DNA from: Macrothele yani
Taxonomy: Eukaryota > Arthropoda > Arachnida > Araneae > Macrothelidae
Reading direction: 5' to 3'
DNA: 64,000 nucleotides
Assembly (NCBI GenBank): GCA_039090855.1
Contig: CM077034.1
Location: 13,591,970 to 13,655,969 of the forward strand
The notes beneath the pieces were generated by a model, which saw only the letters and a list, made by a program, of their open reading frames with translations, had not been told where the DNA came from and searched no databases. Position numbers and translations under genes: made by a program. Shown here piece by piece: positions 32,045 through 45,000 of this stretch. Numbering within the stretch: position 1 is the first letter of the stretch; each line of letters starts with the position of its first letter.

Positions 32045-33400
32045 ATTCAGCCTCCTATCATTGATTCATAAAATCTTTACAAAAGTTCTTTCACATCTCT
32101 TGAAGGCAACACTGGACGTGACTCAACTAACAGAACAGGCTAGATTCAGGAGTGTCTCGAGCTCAATAGATAGTATCCAAGTTCTAAACGAACAAATTTT
32201 AAGAACGAGGGAATATGAACTCTTATTATTTATGGCTTTTCTTGTTTATGTAAAAGCCTTTGATTTAGCGAAGCCATCAGCAGTTACAATGGCTTTGAAA
32301 TCCTGCGTTATTGAACAGGCACACATATTAATAACATCTATGAAAATGCAAGTGCAAATATTCGGATATTTGAGAATACAGCACAAATAAAAATTGGAAA
32401 CGGAGTGAGAAAAGGTGCCGCCATATCTTCCAAACTCTTCACTGCCGCATTGCAATATGTTTTTCAATCTTTGAAGTGGGAAAACAAGGTGATCCATATT
32501 AACGTAGATTATTTAACTCATCTTCCCTTTGCTGATGACATAGTAATTTTTGCAGCAACCCCTTCAGAGCTGAGAAATATCATCCAAGAAATTTCTGTCA
32601 AGAGAAATGGAGTGGAATTAAAAGTGAACTTTTAGAAGAAAAAAAATGATGTGCAATGCTTTTACAAAAAAATGACGCTTTATTAATTGTTGGGGAAAAT
32701 TTCAAGATAATTTATACCTACATTTGCCTTTGGCAACAGATATCAAGTGAGGGTCAGATTGATGAAGAAATTGATCGGCGTATAAAAATTGGTTGGAGTG
32801 CTTTTCAAAGAAACACAACACAATTTTCAAGAGCGAAATACATTATGTCTTAAAAGAAAAGTTTATAATCAATTCATCTTTCCAGTTCTTACTTAAGAAA
32901 TAAAAATCTATGTGACATACTACAGAGATAAGCACATATCAAGATGGCAAAGTTGCAGCGATAAATTGTGTCGGTGTAACGTACTTGGGAAAGCATTCGG
33001 CTCCAGAGCAGAAGGATCTGTGCTCGATCCTTGTCACTGGTACTTTTGCGAATTTCGGACATGGAGCATAACTAAAAAAGACACAAAGACTGCAGACAAC
33101 TGAAAGAAAGGTGGAGAGATGTATGATTGGTGTAACCAGGAATGAAAAGAGGAACTCGTGGATTAGAAGAATGACAAGTGCGGAAGACGTTATCATCCGA
33201 GTAAAATCCCTGAAATGGCAATGGGCTAGATATATTGCAAGAAGAATGGACCAGTGATGGAGAACTGAAATTTCAGACTGGATACCGAAGAACAAGACAG
33301 GACGCAGAAAAAACCTTGTGGGAGATGGGTGGAAGAAATTCGAAAGCACGCCAGAATGACATGGAGGGAACTTGCTCCATTCTGAGGAAAAAGTTTCATT
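32045..33400 (+). pseudogene. Decayed RTE-like retrotransposon copy 3
   Basis: Broken frames encode the same reverse transcriptase as 575-2074: KIFTKVLSHLLKATLDVTQL, YVKAFDLAKPSAVTMALKSC (motif A with the key Asp replaced: FIDYEKAFD becomes FLVYVKAFD), GVRKGAAISSKLF and FADDIVIFAATPSEL, then fragments of the C-terminal tail. Several stops and frameshifts occur, and a ~165-bp foreign insertion (about 32896-33060) interrupts the tail. This is the oldest of the three copies. A (TG)n run sits just upstream. Confidence 0.85.
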
Positions 33401-34056
33401 TAATATACAAAATGTGCAATACTACAATTACTCAGCTCAGCTATTCTGTGTTGCTGAAATGAATTGAATAATCGCTGATAACTGTTTTGTAGTGGTGTGA
33501 TCAGAATTTCATTTCTGGGGGTGGATTAACAGGATAAAAAAATTGCTTCTCAAACAGTACCCTGGACTTTTTTCAACGCTTAAAAATTCTGAAGCACTCA
33601 AATTTTAGAAATAGCGTGGAAGAGAAGGGGAGAGGAGGGAATGCGGATTTTTTTTTCTTTTCAAAAAACTACAGGTCAATGATTTGTTCCCCTTTTCGGG
33701 GAAGTGGTCATTTTCGGCCTTTTCAGGTAAAAACCTCATCAGATAAGAGTACTGTTTCATACAAATTGCACCAAATAACATAAACCCTTACTCAACTGTT
33801 TCAAAGGTCAAACGTTTTGCGATAATTTATTTCAAACAATTAGTTTTGTTTATTTGCATAGGGCATATTTGTATGCTTTTGATTCTATTTATTTCTCGTT
33901 TCCCAAATAAACACAGTTTTATAACTAATGCATGCATATAAATGTAAGACTTCTAGAGGGTAAACATTCAGACTATTCGGTATTTATTTAAATTACTGAT
34001 GACTGCTTGCTGTATAACAAATGTGAGCACACAGTACTGATCCGAATAAATAGCAA
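33401..34056. other. Intergenic, nothing seen
   Basis: AT-rich sequence without recognisable coding or repeat structure. Confidence 0.5.
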
Positions 34057-34064
34057 TTACTGGC

Positions 34065-34744
34065 CAAAGAATATCTAACGAGAAATTAAGACTCAGCGAA
34101 ACGTAACTAGCGCAGCCATATCTTCAGGGAAAACATGCAGTGCACAGAAGCCAACATATACAGGCTGATGCCGGAGCAGACTGCGCATGCGTATTTCTGT
34201 TGACTTCAAGTCTTTGGGTAAAGAACCGTCAGGCGAGCTACTCAGACTCACAGCACGTGATTGTAACCTTCTCGGTAGCATAATCACTTCGCAAATCGGA
34301 TATGTTAGTTTTGTTACGCGAATCGGGTTATTTAAGGCTTTTGCTTGTTCTTCAGTTTTTCAGAAATATTTTCAGTACTGACAGATACTAAGGAATGTCT
34401 GCATTTTGTACGGATCCTTAGGCCTAACTGTAATATTTGCTGACATTTAATTTAAATAGTAATACTAATGTTATTGGATATTTTTCTCACCAAAATAAGG
34501 GATGGTGTGGGATATCAGAAAACAACAACAAAACTGTTCTAAGCGAATAGTCATCAGATCGAAGGAAACCATCGTGGGTCAAAGAAAAGCTTCACTGCCG
34601 TAGTCCCTTCCCGAACGTGTTTTCCTCCTGAATGTTAACTTTCCCGCAGAGCATATTATCTCTTAAGATGTGGTGGCGCTGTTGTCGCCTGTTTTACGTT
34701 ATCTCTATGAGAGTAGACCTTCTTTAAGCGTTAGATATTCTTTG
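34065..34744. mobile_element. hAT- or P-like non-autonomous element with TIRs, copy 2
   Basis: 680 bp bounded by perfect 16-bp inverted repeats CAAAGAATATCTAACG / CGTTAGATATTCTTTG. It is flanked by 8-bp near-identical repeats TTACTGGC (34057-34064) and TCACTGGC (34745-34752). An 8-bp duplication with a YARNG start fits hAT; a CA start with 8 bp also fits P elements. It has no coding capacity. Subterminal sequence is the diverged reverse complement of 21836-23022. Confidence 0.75.
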
Positions 34745-34752
34745 TCACTGGC

Positions 34753-35523
34753 AATGAAACTATTCAATGCAAATAATTTTGAATTTTAAGTCTACACCAC
34801 ATTTCTTTTCCCATGAGATCACACAAAAGTGCACTTTCTATCGAATGGGAGGCTAGGTGTTGATTGTATTTTTAGAGGACAGAAATATATTTATGTTCGC
34901 AAAAACTTCTGCCTACTAAGCCTCAGCGAACGATATGTATTTTTTTCCAAGTCATATAAAGAAAGGAAATTAAATGAAAACGATAAATCTCGATCGACCA
35001 AAAATAGGTTAGAGTAATTGTTAGTGAATAAACGCTTATTTTTACATTGTAGATGTGATTCCGGTTTGTGTATGCTTATGCTGGAGGCTATGAAACTAAC
35101 TTTATATGTAAGTATTTCATGACCCCAGGAACATTGGATGTGTCGTACCGTGGGTGTGCGACACAAGCAAAAACAAACACCCCTCTCTGCTCTTACCAGA
35201 GGCACAGGGCTATTAGTCTAATCCCATTGTCATGGCTGTCAATCAGTACCGCCTTGCCTTTCCTCTCAAGGGGGAACGTCAAAAACTCGAGGCTGCTAGT
35301 GAAACCATGGCTGGCTCATCGCATTGTGTTTCTGCTGGTTGAAGTGGTCCTCGCCTGTACCGCTCAGTGACGTCACGGGGATGCATGTTACTTGTCCGTG
35401 CGCAATGTAAAGCGCTAGGGTATGCTGTTAACCCACGTTTGTTGCATTCGCTGCTGCTTATTTGGTTGTATTTTTGACATTGAATTTTTTTATTTAATTT
35501 CTTTAGTACATCGTTTTCGTACA
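34753..35523. other. Intergenic / upstream of THAP fragment
   Basis: No supported feature. GC content rises near 35340-35420, but no promoter motif can be defended. Confidence 0.4.
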
Positions 35524-35958
35524 ATGGCTTCCTGCTCTGTTGCTACGTGCCGAAATAACTGCAGGAGTACGAAAGAACGAAACATATTTTTTCACTGTTT
35601 CCCTCGAAACGATCCAATAGTTACAAAACACTGGGTTAACATTTGTTGCAGAGCACATTCTTTTATTTTGAAAAATACCAGGACTTGCAGTGAGCACTTT
35701 TTAAATACTATAGTAAGTACGAAGACGATAATAATGAATCGCCTGCTTGGTTTACCAATGAAAAAAATATTGAAATCGTCGGCTATACCAACAGTCAATT
35801 TACCGAGATCAAACGTTGAAAATGTCACTGCAAGAGGAGAAATACAAAGAAAGAGAAAAATACTGCAGGATGTTTTTGATAGACTTAAAAATCATAGTCC
35901 CCAAAAAGGTCTTTTGCAGAAAATGTGGTCCCAATTCAACCTGCATGAGATGAAGTGA
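35524..35958 (+). CDS. THAP-domain protein fragment (P-element-like)
   Basis: From the ATG at 35524 a 144-codon frame starts MASCSVATCRNNC, followed by IFFHCFP, KHWVNIC and CSEHF. This is the C2CH zinc-binding THAP domain (Cys at residues 4 and 9, later Cys-x2-His) with the conserved Trp. LKSSAIPTVNLP matches the THAP tail AVPTIF/AVPT, and the remainder (EIQRKRKILQDVF) is charged. THAP domains bind DNA at the N-terminus of P-element transposases and of THAP proteins. The frame stops 40-odd residues after the domain; downstream sequence continues in broken frames with TSLVEGKSRIKWT, similar to the region after the coiled coil in P-element transposases. A degraded P-like transposase or an exon of a THAP gene are both possible. 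Confidence 0.65.
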   Translation: MASCSVATCRNNCRSTKERNIFFHCFPRNDPIVTKHWVNICCRAHSFILKNTRTCSEHFLNTIVSTKTIIMNRLLGLPMKKILKSSAIPTVNLPRSNVENVTARGEIQRKRKILQDVFDRLKNHSPQKGLLQKMWSQFNLHEMK

Positions 35959-36725
35959 CAATTTTCTGCGTGAAATGTGATATGTTCCACACAAAAAAAA
36001 AGTAAATTTTTTAAATGATAAATTGTCAATAACGGAAAAAGAGAAACTTTCTGAAAACAGGTAAAAAAAGAAAAAAGAAAGATATTTTAAAGAGCTTTTC
36101 TAGCAAAGCCAGAAGATGGAATCGTTCCGCCGGCTTTTATTGACACAAATAAGAGAACTGAAAATTAAGGTTTAAAACCCAAATACGAAAAATCAAAAAT
36201 TGAAAGAAAAAATGGCAAATGCTTTCGAAACATACTTACAAAAAACACAGGTGACCTCTCTTGTAGAGGGTAAAAGTCGAATTAAATGGACACTTGAATA
36301 GCCGAAACGTTTCACAAAAATTACAGTAGCCGAGGTTTGAAGAGACAATTTTCTGCGTGAAATGTGATATACCCCCCCCCCCCCAATGAATTTTTTAAAT
36401 GGCAAATTGTCAATATGGGAAAAAGAGCTTAACTTTCTGAAAACAGGGAAAAAAAAAAGGATATTTTAAAGAGATTTTCTAGCAAAGCCAGAAGGTGGAA
36501 TCGTCCGCGCCGGTTTTTTTTTTTTAAACAAATCAGAGAATTGAAAATTAAAGTAAAAAACAAAATACGAAAAATCAAAAAGTAAAAAAAAAAAAAATGA
36601 CAAATGCTTTCGAAACATACTTACAAAAACACGGGTAACCTCTCTTGTAGAGAGTAAAGGTCGAATTAAATGGACACCTGAATTTTTGAAACGTTTCACA
36701 AAAATTACAGTAGCCGAGGTTTTGT
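35950..36725 (+). repeat. Tandem duplication (~386 bp x2) of post-THAP sequence
   Basis: GACAATTTTCTGCGTGAAAT (near 35956 and 36342) through CAAAAATTACAGTAGCCGAG is present twice, about 386 bp apart. Both copies keep relics such as ETYLQKTQVTSLVEGKSRIK, with stops in each. C- and A-homopolymers differ between copies. Confidence 0.85.
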
Positions 36726-37129
36726 TATTAACAAAAAACCATTATTGTCGCGTTGACTGGAAGTAATACACATAAATTTATATATAAAAGGAATCAATCA
36801 ATGATATATTCTGCTTCACTCCTTTTGTTTCTTTAAATCATTTCACCATTTTGTTTCATATTCGGCAGCTCAGTAGTTATCATCAAAGTTCCCCGCACAG
36901 AGCAAAGCCAACGCGTTTCCTAACCCTCAGCGATGCAACCCAGCTACGTCACCAGCCGCAACATCCGGGGACAACTGAAATCTGCCGTATGAACCAGCCC
37001 TTGTATCTAGAGCCCTGTAGTGAAACAGCTTTTGTCCACATAGCCAGCCGCTCATGGGAAAAAAGTTGGTCAGACATAAAGCCGAAAAAAAGGTATCACA
37101 GGGAAAATACTTGACCCCCTCCCCCCAAA
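36726..37129. other. Intergenic, nothing seen
   Basis: No gene or named repeat recognised. It leads into the first of the three related satellite segments. Confidence 0.4.
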
Positions 37130-39290
37130 GGTTTAAGGTTTGCTGTGTTTGTTCCTTCCCCTAGAAAATTTGTGGAGCTGTAGTTTATATACCCTAAAAT
37201 TCTTTTGTTGAGTTGTAGATCGTAAACATTTTTTGTAAAGAATTACATTAAATATCTGAAGTAAGAAAAATACGGAATTGCGTAATCTTTTTGTGCCGTA
37301 AATAACTAACCTTTGGGGACAAGGCCACGAAGTGTTCAAAAACGCAAATTTTATACGGCCCCTTAAAATATTTTTGGCCGGTTCTCTGGTGGCTAGTTGG
37401 CATTATAAGGCCACCATAGTTTGTTCCAAAGTCGCAGAAGACGTTCATTGTTAGAATGAGTGCATGCTTTTTGCGTGTAGAAATATGAAGTCTTTCTTAT
37501 TTTTATCAAAGTATATCTTAGTTTCAACTAAGTAATGGACAGCACCAATGAGATCACTTCGTGCGTTCAACCATATAACTTTATGTACATTCTAAGGCCA
37601 TCATAGTTTTTTTCCAAAATGGCGGAAGAGGTTCATTGTTCGAATGAGCACGTGCTTTTTTTAGCTTGCACAATTATGAGATCTTTCTTATCTTGGAAAG
37701 ATATCTTATTTTCAACTAAGCAATGGACAACACTAACCAGAACGCTTCCTCCGTTCAACCATATAACTTTATGTACATTCTAAGGACATCAAAGTTTTTC
37801 CAAAATGGCGGAAGAGGTTCATTGTTCGAATGAACACGTGCTTTTTTTAGCTTGCAGAGTTATGAGATCTTTCTTATCTTGGAAAGATATCTTATTTTCA
37901 AATAAGCAATGGACAACACTAATCAGAACGCTTCCTCCGTTCAACCATATAACTTTATGTACATTCTAAGGCCATCATAGTTTTTCCAAAATGGCGGAAG
38001 AGGTTCATTGTTCGAATGAGCACGTGCTTTTAGCTTGCAGAATTATGAGATCTTTCTTATCTCGGAAAGATATCTTATTTTCAACTAAGCAATGGACAAC
38101 ACTAATCAGAACGCTTCCTCCGTTCAACCATATAACTTTATGTACATTCTAAGGCCATCATAGTTTTTTCCAAAATGGCGGAAGAGGTTCATTGTTCGAA
38201 TGAGCACGTGCTTTTAGCTTGCAGAATTATGAGATCTTTCTTATCTTGGAAAGATATCTTATTTTCAACTAAGCAATGGACAACACTAATCAGAACGCTT
38301 CCTCCGTTCAACCATATAACTTTACGTACATTCTAAGGTCATCATAGTAATTTTCCAAAATGGCGGAAGATGTTCATTGTTCGAATGTGCACGTGCTTTT
38401 TACGTACAGTAATATGAAGTCTTTTTTAATTTCATGAAATGTAATCTTAATTTTAACTAAGCAGTTTGGAGACAAACTATGATGTCCGTGTAATGCTAAG
38501 TAATATTGTATAGCTGAGCATTGTAAACGTTTTATCCAAGTTTTGACGAATGCTTAGTTCAAATTAAGACAGTTTTTCATGAAATGAAAAAGGATCTCAT
38601 TATTCTAACAAAACATTATAGTTAGCATTTGGCGTGCATATTTCCTATTTTCGACAAGCGGGCATTTCCGCTTTATACCAAAGATTATAAGGCAGTGAGC
38701 TATTTTCCTTTCTCTGCACCGCCGAAATATTTCGGAACTTAATACCTGTCGTATGAAGGCAGAGAGAGATTTACACGAATGTACGAAAGAACGCCCACAT
38801 AAAAAAAAGTAGACTTCTCGAAAATAGGGGGGAAAAATGCCTACATCGTGGAAACTGGAAAATACGCTAACTACTGACTGATGTTTTTTCACGTCAGTTT
38901 GAAACATGAAGTTTTTTCTCAATTTAATGAAGAAAGCACTTAATTCCAACGAAGAAATCGACAAAACTAATCAGAACAGTTCCTCAGCTTAACCACACGA
39001 AGTTAACTAGCATTACAAGGATGCCGTGGTTTGCTCCAAAAGGGTAGAAGAGGCCAGTAGGGCACCCAGGATTGTGTTAAGGGGGGGGGGGGGATATTGA
39101 AAAATTAAAAACGCAAGTTTTTAAATATAATTAAAAACGCCATGAATGCCTAATCGAGGAGTGGATCCCGAACCCAACTAATTATATGGCCCTCCAAGTG
39201 AAAATGCTATATGCATCAAAACTGCATACAAGTTAAGTCAACACAATTACAAGAAAGAAAATATTCATAGAGGCCAGTCTACATACCTTA
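37130..39290 (+). repeat. Satellite segment R1 (flanks plus five ~185-bp units)
   Basis: Left flank 37190-37430 and right flank 38500-39290 match the flanks of segment R2 (42010-42230 and 45250-45790 plus 48590-48880). Between them are about five units of 184-186 bp (ATGGCGGAAGA positions near 37619, 37805, 37991, 38175, 38360). Each unit has ACATTCTAAGGCCATCATAG, CCAAAATGGCGGAAG and GAGCACGTGCT. The 45-bp satellite found in R2 is absent here: AGCATTACAAGGATGCCGTG runs directly into GTTTGCTCC (38999-39030). Confidence 0.85.
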
Positions 39291-40279
39291 TATGATAACT
39301 TCTAGCTGAGGGATCAATAAAACCCTTGGTCAAAAGCAAAAGAATTACTGTTTTCCTTCTACGGCAGACCAAATAAAGACTGTTTTGAATGACCCACAGA
39401 AGGGATGTTCTAAGCCGCTCTCCTGTCAGAATTGGATTTCCCTCCAGCAAGGTGATTGTCCAGTTAAGACTATCCTGGCAATGGGGATAATGCTACGGGA
39501 CCTTATAACTCCCAGTTACAAGTATTACTCCGCGCTAATGGTGTGTAACTAATCTTCACTCGGAAGTTTTGACAGGGAGACCACGGTGACAGCCCAGAAG
39601 CCCTCAGGGCTGTCACCGTGATCGGAGACTCACCCCTCATTTTAGCACCATATACCTCTTTCTTCCCCCACCCCCACCCCACCCGCGGTCGTTGCAGACC
39701 GTTAGACAAGCAATTTCTCTCTCTCTCTTTTTTTTTTTTTTTTTTGAAATGTTACAGAACGTGTAACTTTTTTTTTCTTTTAAAATGAAATTATATTTGC
39801 TAAACGCGGGAAGTGGCCAAATTTTGTTTTCACATATTGTTTCTAATTTCTTTTTTTTTTTTATAATTTTTTTTATGTACTTACTGCTTGAAGATTACCA
39901 TCTGTGGGATTTAATTAAAAGTATTTTTACCATGTCATCAGTTATGCCTAGAATTTCGTTCTTTCCAAAATTTTGCAATGATTTGAATTTTTTTAATAAC
40001 AGATACTCGTTAAATATGAATGCATTTTTAACTACCCTATGTAGTGGACAAGAGCCGGTCTCTGTGATTAGTGATATTTTAGGGTTCACTGTAAACTGCC
40101 ACACATCTTTCAGCAACTCGGAAAATTGCCACATGTTTTTCATTGTGGGGCCGGGCACAAATTGCTGTGTGTGGCATTCTTCCAAGTTTCCGAATTATGT
40201 GTGGCAGATTTCCAAGGTGCCGAACGATGGGAAGGAACTCTTTCGTTTGTCTGAATTTTTTTTGTTCTTTTTTTTTTTT
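39291..40279. other. Intergenic with a GC-rich hairpin and poly(T) runs
   Basis: A perfect 14-bp stem CACGGTGACAGCCC / GGGCTGTCACCGTG lies at 39582-39595 and 39607-39620. Long T runs occur at about 39729-39745 and 39852-39862. A 165-codon plus-strand frame here has no recognisable domain. Confidence 0.5.
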
Positions 40280-40476
40280 TGATTGGAGGTTGGACGACCA
40301 TCGTGAGCAACTCAATGGGCTATAAGCAGACGCCCGTCCCTAATTTAGGGTTATTGGTTCCTGGGAAGGGGAGAGCCAGTGCCGTAAGACAAACACAACA
40401 TCTATGCCTCACCGGGATTCTAACCCGTATCCTCTACGTACGAATGATCAGAACCTGTCTCTTAAACCACTACGGC
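40280..40476 (-). mobile_element. SINE family A, minus-strand copy
   Basis: GATTGGAGGTTGGACGACCA, CCCTAATTTAGGG and antisense tRNA-like head with CGAATGATCAGAACC. A T-rich tail precedes it. Confidence 0.85.
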
Positions 40477-40489
40477 GGAGTCTGAATTT

Positions 40490-41580
40490 TCATGCCTTTT
40501 CATACTCGTTTAGGGCAACTGCTCACAAAAGTTCAAAGGGAAGGGGGCTATAAAGACAGCCGTTCCTTGGCCTATATTGAGAACTGAATTGGGAACTCCA
40601 AACAAATTTCGAGAAAACGTTCTATGTAAGCCAAGCGAGAATTGTATTTTAATTTAAAGAAATAAATTGCCGAGGGATCCTAGGTACTTGGGTGGGGGTG
40701 TGTGAGGGGGGGGCTCTTCCTGCAACTTCCGTACTTTTATATTTTGCACCACTGGAGTCTGTCAGTGTATCCAGGATGTTCCCCTTGAAGTTTACGCGAT
40801 GTCCGTAAGCTGTGGGGGAGAGCTTTCCCACAAAATGTAAAACTGTAAACTTCATATAATGATTCTGTACACGACCACGAATTTTCAGAAGGGTTCAGTG
40901 AATTCACGACTGCCCCCCCCCCCCCAGATTTCTAAGAGCGGAGACAAGGTGTTCAATATAAGTTATTTCCTCGCAATTTGCAATCTTCATGTTCCGTTGA
41001 GTGACAGACTCTACTTGTGGGTACGGTCTTCCCCGCAGTAAATTGGTGAAGTCTGTAAAAGAGATCCGAGGTGTTTTGGTTGGGAGGCTCTACCTCTAAC
41101 TTCCGTAATTTTATATTTTGGACCGCCAGAGTCGGTCAGTGTATCCGGGATGTCCACCCTGAAGTGCTTTTAGAAACATGGGGGGGGGAGTCATAACCCC
41201 ACCCTCCTGAAAATTCGTGGTCGTGTACAAAATCATTATATAAAGCATGGTACCAATATTTAGAGCCCTACGTCCATTTTTACATTTTGGGGGTAGGTCC
41301 CTTCCCAAAGCTTGCGAACGCTCCAAGGAGAACATACCGGATACACTGACCGACTCTAGCTGTCCAGAATATAAAATTACGGAAGTTGGGGGTGGATTCC
41401 CCCCAACCGAAGCAGATCGGATCCCTCGGCCAATTCTTAGTTGGCTTACATAGAACGTTTTCTCGAAATTTGTTTAGAGTTCCCAATTCAGTTCTCAATA
41501 TAGGGCAAGAAACGGCAATCTTTATAGCCCCCCGCTCACCCTTGAACTTTTGTGGGCAGTTTCCCTAAACTTGTATGAAT
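40490..41580. repeat. Dispersed repeat family D, several copies
   Basis: The modules of 24955-25740 occur here at least twice and in both orientations: ACTTCCGTAATTTTATATTTT near 41100 and its reverse complement near 41370, TTTAGAGTTCCCAATTCAG, and CTGACCGACTC. There are many C/G homopolymers. Confidence 0.65.
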
Positions 41581-41599
41581 CGGCATACCCAAAGATGGT

Positions 41600-42010
41600 T
41601 TTCTTAGGTAGCAGATGCCCGCAGAAGTTTTGTTCAGTTTTAGTTTGTAAACGCTGAAAGCATCCCGACCAGACAAGAATTTTTTTATATATCGTGCCCC
41701 TCCCCCCCTAATAGGTTTCTTGGGTTAGCACTTTCCCGCAGAGAATTTGTTGAGTTGTTTTTGAAAACGTAGAAAATCTCCCGATGGGTCCAGAAATTAT
41801 TTATATTTTTAGTAATAAGCCCCCCCCCCCCCTCCTCCCCCGTCCCCAATTGGCTTCATGCGTTAGCACATGCCCGTAGAGAATTTGTTGAGTTCTGTTT
41901 GTAAACACCGATAATCTGCCGATTGGACCAGAAATTCTTTATATTTATGTTTTTGGTATTGTCCCCACACCCCATAAGTTTACTGCGTTTTTACATGTCC
42001 GCAGAAAATT
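41600..42010 (+). repeat. ~140-bp degenerate tandem repeat
   Basis: CCCGCAGAGAATTTGTTGAG and close variants recur at about 41740, 41875 and 42000, with C-rich tracts between. Related sequence precedes segment R1 at 37140-37240, so it belongs to the duplicated segment. Confidence 0.65.
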
Positions 42011-45000
42011 TGTTGAGTTATACATTATAGTTTTTTTTACAAAGAATTATATTAAATATCGCAAATAAGAAAATACGAAATTATGGAAAATTAATGTGAT
42101 TCAGATAACCAGCTTCTGTAGACGTGGCAACGAAGCTATCGAAAACGCAATTCTTATATGGCCCCTTAAAATTTGTGTGGCTAGTTCTCCTACACTCAAC
42201 GTATCATTCTAAGGTCACCGTAGTTTGTTTTAAAAAATTACGTAACAGATTCTTAGTTCGAAAGGACACGTGCGTTTTACGTGCAGAAAGTATGAGGTCT
42301 CTCTTGATTTCATGAAAATGTATCTTAATTTCAATTAAGCAGTGAACTAACTACACTAATCAGAACAATTCCTGCGTTCAAATATACTGTATAACGTTAT
42401 CTAACATTATAAGGCCTATGGAGTTTGTTTCCAAAATGGAGGCAGATGGTCATTGTTCGAAAGAGCACGTGCTTTTTGTGTGCAGAAAGTATGAGGTCTC
42501 TCTTGATTTCATGAAAATGTATCTTAATTTCAATTAAGCAGTGAACAACACTAATCAGAACAATTCCTGCTTTCAAATATACTTTATAACGTTATCTAAC
42601 ATTATAAGGCCTATGGAGTTTGTTTCCAAAATGGAGGAAGATGGTCATTGTTCGAAAGAGCACGTGCTTTTTGTGTGCAGAAAGTATGAGGTCTCTCTTG
42701 ATTTCATGCAAATGTATCTTAATATCAATTAAGCAATGAACAACACAAATCAGAACAATTCCTGCGTTCAAATATACTGTATAACGTTATCTAACATTAT
42801 AAGTCCTATTTAGTTTGTTTCCAAAATGGAGGCAGATGGTCATTGTTCGAAAGAGCACGTGCTTTTTGTGTGCAGAAAGTATGAGGTCTGGCTTGATTTC
42901 ATGAAAATGTATCTTAATATCAATTAAGCAGTGAACAACACTAATCAGAACAATTCCTGCGTTCAAATATACTGTATAACGTTATCTAACATTATAAGGC
43001 CTATGGAGTTTGTTTCCAAAATGGAGGGAGATGATCATTGTTCGAAAGAGCACGTGCTCTTTGTGTGCAGAAAGTATGAGGTCTCTCTTGATTTCATTAA
43101 AATGTATCTTAATTTCAATTAAGCAGTGAACAAAACTAATCAGAACAATTCCTGCGTTCAAATATTGTATAACGTTATCAAACATTATAAGGCCTATGGA
43201 GTTTGTTTCCAAAATAAAGGGAGATGGTCATTGTTCGAAAGAGCACGTGCTTTTTGTGTGCAGAAAGTATGAGGTCTCTCTTGATTTCATGAAAATGTAT
43301 CTTAATTTCAATTAAGCAGTGAACAACACTAATCAGAACAATTCCTGCGTTCAAATATACTGTATAACGTTATCTAACATTATAAGGCCTATTTAGTTTG
43401 TTTCCAAAATGGAGGGAGATGGTCATTGTTCGAAAGAGCACGTGCTTTTTGTGTGCAGAAAGTATGAGGTCTCTCTTGATTTCATGAAAATGTATCTTAA
43501 TTGCAATTAAGCAGTGAACAACGCTAATCAGAACAATTCCTGCGTTCAAATATACTGTATAACGTTATCTAACATTATAAGGCCTATTTAGTTTGTTTCC
43601 AAAATGGAGGGAGATGGTCATTGTTCGAAAGAGCACGTGCTTTTTGTGTGCAGAAAGTATGAGGTCTCTCTTGATTTCATGAAAATGTATCTTAATTTCA
43701 ATTAAGCAGTGAACTACACTAATCAGAACAATTCCTGCGTTCAAATATACTGTATAACGTTATCTAACATTATAAGGCCTATGGAGTTTGTTTCCAAAAT
43801 GGAGGCAGATGGTCATTGTTCGAAAGAACACGTGCTTTTTGTGTGCAGAAAGTATGAGGTCTCTCTTGATTTCATGAAAATGTATCTTAATTTCAATTAA
43901 GCAGTGAACTACACTAATCAGAACAATTCCTGCGTTCAAATATACTGTATAACGTTATCTAACATTATAAGGCCTATGGAGTTTGTTTCCAAAATGGAGG
44001 CAGATGGTCATTGTTAGAAAGAGCACGTGCTTTTTGTGTGCAGAAAGTATGAGGTCTCTCTTGATTTCATGAAAATGTATCTTAATTTCAATTAAGCAGT
44101 GAACAACACTAATCAGAACAATTCCTGCGTTCAAATATACTGTATAACGTTATCTAACATTATAAGGCCTATTTAGTTTGTTTCCAAAATGGAGGGAGAT
44201 GGTCATTGTTCGAAAGAGCACGTGCTTTTTGTGTGCAGAAAGTATGAGGTCTCTCTTGATTTCATGAAAATGTATCTTAATTTCAATTAAGCAGTGAACA
44301 ACGCTAATCAGAACAATTCCTGCGTTCAAATATACTGTATAACGTTATCTAACATTACAAGGCCTATGGAGTTTGTTTCCAAAATGGAGGCAGATGGTCA
44401 TTGTTCGAAAGAACACGTGCTTTTTGTGTGCAGAAAGTATGAGGTCTCTCTTGATTTCATGAAAATGTATCTTAATTTCAATTAAGCAGTGAACTACACT
44501 AATCAGAACAATTCCTGCGTTCAAATATACTGTATAACGTTATCTAACATTATAAGGCCTATGGAGTTTGTTTCCAAAATGGAGGCAGATGGTCATTGTT
44601 CGAAAGAGCACGTGCTTTTTGTGTGCAGAAAGTATGAGGTCTCTCTTGATTTCATGAAAATGTATCTTAATTTCAATTAAGCAGTGAACAACACTAATCA
44701 GAACAATTCCTGCGTTCAAATATACTGTATAACGTTATCTAACATTATAAGGCCTATGGAGTTTGTTTCCAAAATGGAGGCAGATGGTCATTGTCCGAAA
44801 GAGCACGTGCTTTTTGTGTGCAGAAAGTATGAGGTCTCTCTTGATTTCATGAAAATGTATCTTAATTTCAATTAAGCAGTGAACAACGCTAATCAGAACA
44901 ATTCCTGCGTTCAAATATACTGTATAACGTTTTCTAACATTATAAGGCCTTTGGAGTTTGTTTCCAAAATGGAGGCAGATGGTCATTGTTCGAAAGAACA

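Noticed and set aside
39785..40282. 165-codon plus-strand ORF between R1 and a SINE
   Set aside because: Composition is driven by T homopolymers (Phe runs) and no domain is recognisable.
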